Source: Xiphophorus maculatus
Taxonomy: Eukaryota > Chordata > Actinopteri > Cyprinodontiformes > Poeciliidae
Direction of reading: 5' to 3'
Length of the DNA: 64,000 bases
Assembly: GCF_002775205.1 (NCBI RefSeq)
Contig: NC_036459.1
Span: forward strand, 16,476,312-16,540,311
Shown here: one piece after another, positions 24,714 through 36,400 of the stretch
How positions within the stretch are numbered: position 1 is the first letter of the stretch
Layout of the letters: every line of letters starts with the position of its first letter
Program-made: the position numbers and the translations under genes
Notes under the pieces: generated by a model
What the model was told of the DNA's origin: nothing
The model's input: the letters and a program-made list of their open reading frames with translations, nothing else
Databases searched by the model: none

Positions 24714-26445
24714 ATAATTGAGTTGAAACCCGGTACTAACATTACCTTTGAAAGAGTTTTTCCTCCATTGGCTTTAGTTTCAGACTGAATCCTCCAGATG
24801 AGTGAATGAGCCAGTGTTCACATTTGAGTTTCTTTGGCTTGTAGCAGAACCAGGGCTCACCGGTGCGGATGTCGGTGAAGTTGCACAGTTTTTCCGGTGG
24901 CGCCTTGAGGCACACGTTGCAAGAAGTAGCTTCAGTGACTGAGCCAGCGCGGAAGTTGCCTTTTAAATAAATTCTGCCAGGGTTCTGCTGGGTGATTCTT
25001 TCCAGCACAGTGACCGCCTCGCTGGGATGCACCAGGGTCACCTTTTTGAAAAGAGCCAGAAAAAAGTCCTATGACATAGAATGAAGTATCTGCAATACTT
25101 GTAAGTACAATCTGGTGTTTCTGGTTTAGGTACGTAGAATTGTCCTTGTGGTCTGCCACAAGGACAGAGACCCCAGCTCTCGCCCAATGGCTGCTGGAGA
25201 ATAAAAAATAGCACATGACCCCCCAAGTATAGTCTGCTTTATATGATGGAGAGACACGTTTGTCCTCCTCTGGTGCTTCTCTTGTGTTTTGTCGTCTCTC
25301 CCTATGTTTGTTATTCCCTCTGATCCTAACATGTTATAGTTTGGAAATAAAGTCACCCAAACATGAGATTGTCTGTTTCCTCTTATCACAAATCATTAAA
25401 AAGGTTCATTTTGTTGAGAGTTAGGACACATTACTGGTACGCTCATCAAGAAATGTTTTAGTCTCACCTCAACCTGTGCGCTTCCTTCCCAGAGTAAAGA
25501 GAATGCAGCAGTGTAAGAGCCATTGCGATGATCCAACACTCGCCCTGCAACGCCTGCAAAAAGAGTCGGGTTGTGCAGCCGAGCGAGCAGAACATCTCCT
25601 CCTGACGACTTGCGGCGGCCGTGGAAGTCGGCGATTTGTATCAGGACCTCCAGCTGATCCCCAACTCGCCAACTTCCTCCGCCGTTTCTTGGCAGAATGG
25701 TGAAGGTGCTGTGAGCTGAACCACTGGTGTCATTCAGAGAGAAGTTAGGCAGGAGAGAAGGAGTTTCAGGCCAGGCGATGGACTCCTTCAACAGTTCTGC
25801 CTCCAGAACGTCTTCTGGTAACACAGAGTGGAAGGAGCAGATGTTGGCTGGCTCTGGAGGCTCAGTGGGACGTTTTGACGTTGTGGCGTTGGGTGTTGGA
25901 GCCTTAGTGGTGAGAACGCTCATCTTTAGCTAGAGGGAAGTTTAGAGACCAAAGGTTTTTCAAGAGTAATGAAGAAATTGCTTGACTTATCTTAGTGTGA
26001 TTCACTTTTTGAGTAAAACACTGGCAGCTGTGTTTGCCAGAATTTTATTGTAAAAGTACAGTAAAATCCATATTTCTACAGTAAAACTGCTGCCTGTATT
26101 TTACTGTAAATTAAAGACTTTTTTAACAACGTTTAATACGAGATGATTGTTTACTTGTTCATACAATCTTTCCATTGTATGAAAAGTTGTATCTTATCAG
26201 TCATATATCCGTAAGCAGTTGGAGTCAGCATTTTAAAGATGACAAGTACTCACCTCTGATAACCTGCAGGTTATATGATCAGTGATGTTTTCACTGTAAA
26301 ACATGACCCATAAAACAAGGCAGGCCAAGAACAGGAAGATCCAACTGTACTTCAGAGGAAAACGTTTTCTGAACGTCTGGCCTTCCATGACAAATGACGA
26401 CTTGCCCTGTGTTAAAAGACAAAATAAATAAAAAAAAAACACTGA
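22870..26445 (-). repeat. right arm of inverted NXPE duplication
   Basis: This is the reverse-oriented partner of 9940-13570, holding copy C with its introns and 3' flank. Differences seen by eye include a shorter intron 1, a longer TTA run (24080-24112), a TA run (24680-24710) and a roughly 45-bp extra piece with a hairpin at about 25128-25175. Confidence 0.88.
23034..26388 (-). CDS. NXPE family member 3-like protein (copy C)
   Basis: Seven coding exons in gene order: 26254-26388, 25468-25929, 24746-25041, 24514-24584, 24007-24039, 23690-23878 and 23034-23608. The lengths are the same as in copy A (135, 462, 296, 71, 33, 189, 575 bp; 586 codons). The start ATG lies 18 bases inside an exon whose acceptor is at 26407. 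The membrane anchor is WIFLFLACLVLWVMFY. The GDS motif (LYGDSTIRQWFEYL) and DAWEMTLAHHLPH are intact. It differs from copy A at scattered residues, such as PLKYSW for PLRYGW, GKLGISQ for GHLPISQ, VDGGENTAV for VVGGENTVV and YDSL for YETL. The reading frame is open throughout, so both copies look functional, and the changes could have given them different preferences. The family role is as described for copy A. Confidence 0.93.
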
Positions 26446-26449
26446 GGTT

Positions 26450-28130
26450 TCTGATTGTCAGTTCTGAGTTTTTTTAATTAAATGAACGATTTTATCTTTC
26501 TTTTATTCATCATTTGAGAATAAATGAAAGAAGCTTTTTGGGGATGACGTTTACCTTTATCCTTTCCAGTTGCCTCAAACTGCTAGTATGAAGTTATATC
26601 GGGTTTAATTAAATACCAAAACAACCCGCTCGTCACAAGTTTAATGTCAGCAAAAAATGTACAAATGTTTATTTCATTTACTTTTTGTTGTGTCTATTTT
26701 AACCACGAGAGGAATGGCGTTTTCAGTAGATGAAAAGGGGGGTGGAGGAGATTTATATTACATTGCTGTACATCAAAAAGTTCAGATAGAATCAAAAGTG
26801 ATGTTTTCCATGTGAACTTCTGTGCTACTGATGAGCTAAGTAATAAGCAAGACAAAACTCTTACAAATCTATAACTTACATAATCCTCAGTTAATAGTAA
26901 TTGTACATCTGAAAGACTAAAAGATTCAATTTTAGGCAGTTTTATATGATAAGTATAGTAACTGACAGTTTAAAGTGGATTACTGTGGGTCTCGTTTACG
27001 ATAATGCCGGCAGGATTTTTTTAACACCACGGAAAAATTGTTTGGTTTTTTGCAATATCAAATGATGACTTAATTTAATCGAGTCTGACCTGCGCTGCAC
27101 GAAGTAGTGTACAAATGGAAATGAAATGAAAAAAAGTAGCTGGTCAACTGCTCAACAGTCTTTACTTGACTGAATTTCACAGAATCAGCCCATCTCTGCG
27201 AGAAGGGAAGGATATACAGTATATAGTCTCTGCGGTGGTTTTACCGCTGCAGCTTCCGTACCCGTTTTCTGACTTCCCGGACCTCAGCTACGGAAAAGCC
27301 GTGACACATTGCGGTCATCGTCCGGTTCGACCTGAAACAGACCCGCCCCTGTTGACTAATGATTTTTAAGACTTCATGTAAATTTTGGGAACTATTTATT
27401 TCTGCTAATGGATCTATACAGAAATGGTTTTAATTTGAAATGTAATCAGATAGGCAGTGTCTGTTTCCTTTGGAACAAAGTTTTTATTATTTTTATGAGC
27501 TTTATAAATAAAGCGCTTCCATTGTTCACAGTGATAGCAAGAATCTTAATCAAAAGTGGTCTAACATAACATCTTTGGAAATAAATGTAAGATTTTTTTT
27601 CCATTATTTTGATGCTCTAATCCTAAATATTTAACCCTTTTGGTTGTTTACTGCATCTTCCTTGCATTTTGCTACCAATAAGGACATTCAAAGTTGACTG
27701 TTTTTTATATATATTTAGCTAACAAAAAATTTCTAGAAAAGATAGTTTGACAGAAATCATGAATACTGTAAAAATGGTTAAGTAGTTTTAATCCAATAAA
27801 GTGTCATTTCTGCTCTGGGGGACGTTGCGCTTGGCGTGATCTGTTTGCTCCCTAAATCAGTATTTTCTAGAAAATGGAGACACTTTTGTTCAAGGTTTTT
27901 GTCCGTCTCATATCAGATGAACGACAAAAGCGAAAGCTGTTGGTTTCATCTGTTTGAGTCATAATGAAAACAAAACATTTAAACCGGAATACATTTAAAC
28001 ATTTTTCCTTAAAAGATATTCTTCTATAAATGTAGTTATCACAGTGAACTTGATTTAACTTCGGTAGAAAGTTATTGACCAGGCGACACATATCTCGAAT
28101 GTGCCACAAAAGACGACGTCTGCGAGGAGA
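26450..28130. other. spacer upstream of copy C
   Basis: No coding exon is seen. A locally GC-richer patch at about 27230-27350 could be a promoter or non-coding first exon of copy C (minus strand), but this is a guess from composition only. Confidence 0.4.
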
Positions 28131-28527
28131 AAGAGGCGGATCTGGCAGCTGATTCTGACCATTTTCACGGCGCTTCTGATCGATTTCTCGGTAAAAAAAA
28201 CAAACAAAAAAACAAGTTGTATAATCATGTCAAGGTTGTAAAGTTCAGTTTAATTGGCAGCTGGTGTTTACAAAATTGTAAAAAATAATAATAATAATAA
28301 TAATAAAAAGTCAATAAATAAACAAGGTCTTCTTACGCTGTTTTGTGTTGTTATTTTAAACGCCAAGAGAATCGGTCTTTTTTCCAACTTTTGTCACTTC
28401 AGTGACAAAAGTTCTTCTCTTCTGGAAGGATTACCAACCGTCCCTGCAAGGCCAACAACCCCCGAAAGCTGCACCACATCTCTCTCTTCTCAGGACTTTA
28501 TCAATCTGTTTAATTTCTGATCTCTGC

Positions 28528-28529
<2 letters not shown>

Positions 28530-28573
<44 letters not shown>

Positions 28574-28584
28574 GGTGTGTGCGC

Positions 28585-28618
<34 letters not shown>
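28530..28618. repeat. back-to-back (CA)n / (GT)n microsatellite
   Basis: About 40 bases of CA repeat are followed, after GTGGGTGTGTGCGCGC, by about 30 bases of GT repeat. The whole can fold back on itself, inside the larger inverted repeat. Confidence 0.95.
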
Positions 28619-28619
<1 letters not shown>

Positions 28620-28634
28620 TGTGCGTTTGTTTCT

Positions 28635-28875
28635 ATTACCTTGTGGGGACCATATTCCTGACATACGTTGTGGGGACACTGCTCCTCATGGGGACCGAAG
28701 CCTGGTCCCCACAAGGGGAAACGCTGTTTTGGGGTCAGGGGTCAGATTTAGGACTAATGTGTGAATTGAGTTTTAGTTAGGGTTAGGTATGTAATGGATA
28801 GGGTTAGGGTAAAGGTAAGGGTAAGGTTTAGGCTGTAGAAATGAATGGAAGTCAATGGAAAGTCCCCGCAAAGAT
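28635..28875. repeat. dispersed GTGGGGACC repeat
   Basis: The block starts ACCTTGTGGGGACC, has GTGGGGAC twice more and CTGGTCCCCA, then a GTTAGGGTTAGG-rich middle and ends AAGTCAATGGAAAGTCCCCGC. A related block occurs at about 52335-52570. The TTAGGG units are part of the repeat and do not indicate a telomere. Confidence 0.75.
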
Positions 28876-29239
28876 AGCTGCGCAAACACACACTCTCCTA
28901 CTTCTTCAGAAAACTCCAGAAGTACGGACTGGACTGTACATACTGTTCTTGTATAGATTTTTTTTGCTTGTTTTTTTCTGCCCTGGAGAACATTGCTGGA
29001 AAAACAAAAGTTGGAAAAAAGACCGATTCTCTTGGCGTTTAAAATAACAACACAAAACAGCGTAAGAAGACCTCGTTTATTTATTGATTTTTACAATTTT
29101 GTAAACAACAGCTGCCGATTAAACTGAACGTTACAACCTTGACATGATTATATGAGTAGTTTTTTTGTTGTTGTTTTTTTTTTAAAATCGATCAGAAGCG
29201 CCGTGAAAACGATCAGATCCGCCAGATCTTCCTCTCTGG

Positions 29240-31130
29240 CTGCAATGTGCGCCTGTCAATCAATTCGGTGGGTTTTTTTTTTTTTTTTGGTCTCAATTCG
29301 TCCCGAAGTAAACAGTAAACATCCGTTACCTAGAGGACGTTTTTTAGGGTCTACCATGCGCTGCGGTCTGGCTTAGGTTTGATGATTGTCTGCTATTAAA
29401 TGCGCTGCGGTCATAAAGATTTGGTGGAAAATAATCTGGAAAAAACCAAAAATGTTAAAAGTTGTCAGTGGGGAACATGTGCAGAAGGCAGCTTTGCACA
29501 GAGCAATCAGAGGGCGGAATGGACTTTATTCCATTTTCCAAACTGGAGTCTGGAAAAATGTAAACGGGGATAAATGTCTGCAGCCGATCAGAGAACAGCT
29601 GAAGACAGAGAGACGGTATTAAAACACCGAGTTTGTGTGAAGGTTTAATCATCATGACGTCATTGGTGTGAACTCATCAGTAGCGGGTGACCCGTCAGCT
29701 CTTCAGTTCGCGCACGCGCACCCCACCCCACACACACACACACAAAGCTCATAAACCTGCGGCCCTCCAGAACCGCGCACACGGTAAAAAAAAAAAAAAA
29801 AGCTCTGGCAGGATCCAAGCGACCGCTCTGAGCACTACGGGAGGATTCATTCCTTCATTTTTAGCTTACAGAAAAAGCGCCAAGCCGCCAAATTTACAAA
29901 AACTAAACTGACCAATGAGATTTTACGCAACTCCACGGACTCACACAGACTCGCTTACTAGACGTTTTGACACAATACATCTTTTTTTTTTTCTTTCTCC
30001 TAAATGTTAATAGTAAAGAGGGTTAGATAATAATAATAGTAAAAAAAAAATAAAAATGATTCTTTTATGTTTTACTTAAAGGAAAAGCTCAAGGTAAACA
30101 CAGTGCGTACAGCTGCGGGCAGGGCAGGGCTGTAAATTGGGGGTGGGGGACACTGCCCCCCGCCCACCAAACATTAACACCAAACAAAACGTAATCCAAA
30201 ATGTCATCCAAGATATACACAAGATATGTGTTTTCTACAAAAAGAATATTTATTTAAGCAAGCACGTTCTTATCATTGTCTGTTTTAGGTCATTAAAAAA
30301 AAGAAAAAACCTTTAAATGTGACCAGGGCTGTTGCAAGACTTTATGAGGCCTTAAGTAGAATATAATTTAGCTGCCGCTTCCTGTGAGTTCCCCTACAGC
30401 AGGGCGCTAGATCTCTCTTTCAATAAATCCAGAAAAATAAAATGCTCTCAGTCAGGTTGCAAACCGTGCCATCAAAACACAGCACTAGAGTTGTAATTTA
30501 ACTTGTAAAATGTGAATATAGTGACAGTATTTTTTTTTGTTTTTTTTTTAAACGCAGAGTTAGAAATTGGCATAATTAAAACCATGTTGTTGTTCTACTG
30601 GTTTCCAGTGGTGTCCAGTAGACATGCTGGGAGTGAAACATCACACGCACAAACACACAGAATTATGGCCGTATAATACGCACAGAAACTCCACGTACGT
30701 CTCTAAGAGTCTTGCAGTACACACCCTGCAGTACGACACACACTGCATACATTTCTCATTCGCATATTCACACAGCTACGTTTCAAACGCCCAGATATTT
30801 ATTCACTAAAATGAACAAATCAGAAGGTTATGCATTCTGTATGCATTTTCACCGACAGTCATGTTTAAAAATATTTCTTCTTGTATTCTCATTGTACCCC
30901 ACATGTCAATATTTAAATATGTCAATATTTTTAAAATAATGTGTTTTAGAGGGTTTTTATGCTAAAAAAAAAAAAAAAGCAGTCTTTTTGTAGCGCCAGT
31001 GCTATAAGCTGGAAAATGTAACTAGGCAGATTTTAAAAACTTCAAATTTGAGATGATTGACGTTGTGGGTCCAAAGAGCAGAAGAAAACGACCAGCTAAG
31101 AATAATAACTTTTCTCCTCTTTTTTTTTTT
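29240..31130. other. spacer, no gene seen
   Basis: The stretch contains poly-T and poly-A runs, a short CA run near 29725-29745 and no ORF with domain similarity. Confidence 0.45.
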
Positions 31131-31457
31131 TTCGTTTACCTTTGTATTTTTCTCCATCGTCGTCCTCACTTGGCGAAATCCGCAGAGCTGTGTGGAGATG
31201 TGTGTGTGTGTGTGTGAGGGGGAGGGGGGGGGTGTTTTCCTGCCTCTCTCTTCTCACAAGGTGTAACCAGGAATGGACTGCAGCTATAAAAAAAAAAAAA
31301 AACTTGGACTTTGACTCAACTGGACCAACAACTAAAAATGTATCAACACATGGCACAGGTGTTCCACTACTTTAATCATGACTCTACCACACACACCATT
31401 CAAATTAAGTGGCACATTTCTGTGCTTAAACACTCCTGGTGCTTTTAGGGATATTGT
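31131..31457. repeat. block repeated at 19615-19915
   Basis: Direct-orientation partner of 19615-19915. It carries a GT/GA-rich run (31198-31235) and a poly-A insertion (about 31287-31301) absent from the other copy. Confidence 0.7.
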
Positions 31458-31459
31458 CT

Positions 31460-33405
31460 TTTTCTGAGGGTGGTACAAAAATAAAAGACGGTTTGTGCTG
31501 TAAGATTAAGACGGCGTGATCTAAGGCTCAGGCAATAATTTTTATGTTTCATCTTTATGTTTCATAGGGGGAGTATTATGTAAAATCAAAAGCATACCTG
31601 ATGTCGTTGCCTTTATTCTTTAAAGCATATTTGAGAAATCCTTTAATCGCCTCCCTGATCCATGTGAAGTTCCATCATGAGGTATTTGTTTGTTCCACCT
31701 GCTGCCAAAGTTCAATAGCCTATGGCATAAACTTAATCCGAGTTTGTTAACGTGTTTGATTAAGGCTGGGTCTGGGTAAAGCAAAAAGGAGAGGGAACAA
31801 AGAAAAGGTGTAACTTGGCCATTAACAGATTTTGGAAAAGTTCTGCTGTTTTAAACAGCAGACACAGCTGGTTGAAGTTCAGACGTTACGGGGGAACTTG
31901 TTATGGATGTCCTTCTGCCTGAAGTAAATCATAACACCTTTTTCTGACATAAGGTTCAGTAGCCTACCTTATTTGCATGCATTCAAAGTAGGCTAAAGTT
32001 CATGGCTACCTAGAATAGGCATGAATTTCAGGTGTGTACTTGGTGAATACACCTGAAAACAACAGGTATCCAAGTGTATGTTATGAAGTAAGCGGAGCAG
32101 CGCCTTGGTTTATAACAATGCTTCTGAATTTCATGCCTTACATGTTTTAGTTGTTTCCCTTTCTGCCAATCAAACACAACAACAAAGGAGAGTGAATACT
32201 GACACCCTTGTTGATTTCTTCACCCAGGATAAAGGGCAAATTCTACATCTTGAGGTGAGTTTAAAAACTAACACTGGCCAGAAAATGATAAATAACTTAA
32301 GTGGGTTTTTTTGTTGTTGTTTTTTTTACTCAATATTTCTGCATTACTTTGTATCCATTTACAGGCGGCCATCGCAGGAAATGTTTCGTCTCCTTGGGCA
32401 GCGTCAAAGGACGGGGGGTCGACATCTTCGTTAAAGACGATGAGCAGCTGGTGTCCAGACCCCAATCTGTACCTGGAGATCAATGACTTATATCAAGAAC
32501 AACTGTCAGCTGTCCAGCCAGAATAATACCAACACTCTTGATGGTAACAGAAACAGACTGTCAATTCAGAAGGTGCTTAGTGACATTTGACCAAATATTA
32601 GTCTGCATTTATGTATGTATTTGTGTATAATTTTAACAATGAACAAATTCCACCCACCTGTCTAAACTGGTTTATCCCAACAGGGTTGCTGGTGCCTGTT
32701 TTTTGCGGCCACCAGGCAATGTCCACCCTGGACAGGTTGTCTAGCGATCACAGGACAACACAAAGACCTAGCATTGTTTTTTATATACTTTTGACTGTGT
32801 GAGGAAGTCAGAGTACCTGGAAAGTTCCCTCAATGACTGTGTAGAAAGACCGCAGGCCAGAATTATTAAACCCGAGTCCTTCTTGCTGTGAGGCAACAGG
32901 GCTAACAACTCTACTACTTTGCAGCCCAGATTAGAAAATAAATCTACAAATTGTTCAAAATTGTGCCAGCAGTCCTTGTCAAAAATAATAACAGTTGTGT
33001 GATAGTTACACTCCCCAAAAAACTTGATTCAAATCATGAAATGTCTATTATATTAATGTGGCATTTGTACTAATAATGAATACCTGTAAATTTATGAACA
33101 AAACTGTAGGTGTGAAATTTTCTATAATTTTACATTCCACCCTTTAACTTATTGCCTCAGCGTCAATAACTTAATAAGTGAAATTAAATGTAGAAATTCA
33201 AAAGATTTCTGATGGTGATGGACACTTTAATTACCAATACTTCAGTGTAATCTCAATTTAAGCTAATATTGTTTCTAGTGACTTAAGTTAGATTTTATTA
33301 GTCGGCTTGGGAAATGTTTTTTCATAGAACTGTATCCGTTCACAGACAATGTTCACCAGAGAAGACAACAGAAAACACATTCAAGAAAGTCCAAACTGCC
33401 TTAGT
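31460..33405. other. spacer downstream of copy D, weak exon-like patch
   Basis: An open patch at about 32365-32526 follows an acceptor-like TTTACAG and ends with a stop. It encodes either a plus-strand peptide ending AVQPE or, in another frame, GRGVDIFVKDDEQLV. No family was recognised, so it is not called as a gene. Confidence 0.35.
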
Positions 33406-33408
33406 TCT

Positions 33409-36400
33409 TTATAAATTCTCAGTTTTGGGGCATATGTAAGACAAAACAACAGCTATCATGTTCTTAACTATGGGAGGTTGTGGGTGGAGGCTGTGCGGCA
33501 GGTGGTGGGCTATAGACATCTCCCAGGCGTCCACTAGTTTGACTTTTACTCTTTTAAATATTGCCCTGAGGACCTTGTCACGCTGTAGCGAATACCAGTC
33601 GCTGTTGGTCAGAGTCTCGTACAGCGTCAGCGCTTTGGGGTTCGCGGTCCTGATGATGACTAGAGTATCTGGAGACCTGCTCAACAGCCGCACCACCGCT
33701 TTCCGAATGTTCAGCAGACGTCGGATGTAGACCTCAATGGGGAAAGTGCTGAAGTGAGACCAGATGCCGATAACGACAACCGTATTGGTTCCCCCAACCA
33801 CGCGGTCCAGTTCGTTGGCAATATAATGGAGATTACTGATAGGGATGATGCGAAAACGGATAGGAGGGCCGTGGCTGCGGAACGTCAATAAAATGTTGTT
33901 TGCGTAATCCAAAGCCAGGAACGGTCCGGTTTGACTGGAACTCCGCAGGTCAAACTCCTTGAGATCTGAGGCAAAGAGAACAGAAGAGGCAGCAATGTGA
34001 ATCAGTTTAAACCCTAATGTCAGACATTTGTAACGGACACATACCTGGTAGCGATTGGTTTAAATATTCAAACCACTGTCTAATGGTGGAGTCTCCATAC
34101 AGGTGAAGTGCTTTGTTTTTCAGACACTGGCTGATTGCTGTGATGGTGTTAAACTGGTGAACTGTGGTGCCATCTAGTGACCGCCAAGCACCCTGGTAGT
34201 AATAACCAGAGGGGCTAGACTGCATAGTTTGTTTTACTCCACCAGAAAAGTCCCAAGGGAAGTTGAAATCTAAATAAATAGAAGGCAAAAAAAAAGAATA
34301 ATTATAAACATGATTTAAAAATTCCTACATGTCAAATTGTCAGAAGACTGGATGTTTGCAAGCATTCCTTCTTATAACCTTACCTGATCTGTAAAAGTAA
34401 TCAAATTGACTCCGAACTGGAAGAAGAAGAAAGAATTGGAAGTAGGTAGATTAATTAGTTTTTGATTGCAGATTAATACTCATTATGGACAATCTGCAGA
34501 CAGACGAGTTCACCTAACTTTTTTTTCCTCATGCCATGCCTGCCATGTATTCAGCAGTACTGACAATTACGAAGGTGGCGGTAAAAATGTTCTACCTTGG
34601 ATGTGTGCAGGTCCTGAAGCCGGAATGAAGACCTTCAGGTTGACGGCACTAACACAAAGATGAACGACATGTCAACACATTCAGCGAAATAAACAAAAAC
34701 TATTTGTTTAACTTTAGAAAAGTCAAACAAATGTTTACTAAATGTTTTTTTGTACGAGTCAGACTGAACTAGACGGCAGTTGCCCAAACTGGCAAAATTG
34801 TCCTGAACGTTAAGACTATTAGGTTTCATTTATGTTTGAGCTTTGATCACTTCCATGTTATTTATTATTATAATTATGTCTTACTGTGTGTAGATTCATT
34901 AATACTATTTTAAAGGTTTTGGGGTATCTGTTTATTCCTTTGAGTTTAGATTTACTTATTTATTCTTTCTTTCTGTTTCTTGTGTTTTTTGAATATAAAG
35001 CTTATTTGTCAGGGGTTTTAATTTGGTGCCAAATCCTCTGACTCCCTGTTCGTTCCCTACGGTGTTGATTCATCATCCATCATTTGTCTCTGCCTGTTTT
35101 GCCTTCTTCTCACAGCTGCATGTGTCCAATTAAAGCACTTATAAAGTATTTAAAGGACACGAAGTTGGCCGGGAGAATTTTATTCATTTATTTATTTACA
35201 ATAAACAAGGGTATTTAAAATAGGGTGAGTTAAACTTGTAGTTACACCTCAGTCCAGTTGGTGGCAGTAATACACAAAGCTTGTAAGCTGCCAATAAAGT
35301 ACTGCAGAAGAAGAAGAAGATTGTTTTTCATTGGATCCTCTAGTTACTACGTCGGTCACCTGCCTAGTTCTCAATCTCAGCTTCTTGTCCTGTTTTCTGC
35401 CGGTAAGTTGTTTTATTGTTCTTCATATTTTTTTCGGTGAAGCTTGTCAGCCTACCGAGGTCTTGTTTGCATTTTTGGTCCAGTTTTAAACCCGCATTTT
35501 ATGGCATAAATTACGCCAGACTAAATGCATTTCCATTCCAACCGGACTCTGAACTTTGCTAATAGTCCGCTAATGTAAAAAAAATAAAATAAAATAAAAT
35601 AAACAAATCACAATTGCGGCGTAGAAGTGCGCGCGCCACCATCTCCTACCACTTCTTTTTCGTGGTTTGTGCCAAGGACAACATCCGGGTTTTTTTTTAT
35701 TAAGTGACTCGCGTCACTTTTCGGCTCGTCCAGAAAAAAAAACAAAAACAACATCTAATCGTAGCGGCAACGCTTTTTAAATTTTTTTTAAAAATTTTTT
35801 TAATCAAAGAACAAGTTCGAAATAGCCGGGCCTTCATTAAGCAAATTTATTTTCGAAATGTCAAATTGTGCAATTATAATGGAAACGCACCTATTGTCTG
35901 TAAAATCATGTATTATCGGATAACGTCAGTTTGTGAAGCTCACTGCATTTCTCTTAATAGACGTATGTTGAGTCAAGAAGAACATGACTGAACATACGTG
36001 AAATAACATGAAAATAATAATAAAATAAAAACTACATTTCTACATTTTGTAATTTATATTTGTGTGTGTATAAACGTAACATTTCGCTTACCTTTGAAAG
36101 AGCTTTTCCTCCACTGGCCTGAGATATACTCTGAATCCTGCTTTGGCGTGGCTGATCCTGGCATCACAGCTCAAATTCTTTGGCTTGTAGCAGAACCAGG
36201 GCTCACCTGTGCTGAGATCCGTGTAGTTGCACAGCCTCTGACTTGAACGGAGGCATATGTTGCAGGTCGTCATTTCGTGCGCTGAACCCAGTCGGAAAAG
36301 ACTGCGGAAATAGATTCGGTCAGGTTGCTCCTGGGTCAGCTTTTCCAGCACGGCGACTCCCTCACTGGGGTGGACCAAGGTCACCTTGCAGAAATGAGAG

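Larger units (their letters stand above)
28135..29232. repeat. long inverted repeat, arms about 230-260 bp
   Basis: The left arm (about 28135-28394) and right arm (about 29004-29232) are reverse complements over most of their length. The shared parts are GGCGGATCTGG, TCACGGCGCTTCTGATCGAT, ATAATCATGTCAAGGTTG, TACAAAATTGTAAA and AGAATCGGTCTTTTTTCCAA with their complements. The arms differ by a few small gaps, including an ATA run present only on the left. The spacer of about 610 bp holds CA/GT microsatellites and a dispersed GTGGGGACC repeat. It could be a foldback element or an inverted duplication. Weaker similarity may extend outwards. Confidence 0.85.

Noticed and set aside
25727-25933. Antisense ORFs in exon 2 of the NXPE copies (also 10645-10851, 10875-11102)
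   Set aside because: They are shadows of the NXPE coding strand and are mirrored in both copies because the DNA is duplicated.
28402-28764. 120-codon ORF with His/Thr repeat
   Set aside because: It is a translation of the CA/GT microsatellite and the GTGGGGACC repeat, so it is not a gene.
32365-32526. Possible exon similar to NXPE exon 4
   Set aside because: GRGVDIF only faintly resembles RGVNMKVF, and the splice phase and strand do not fit an NXPE gene.
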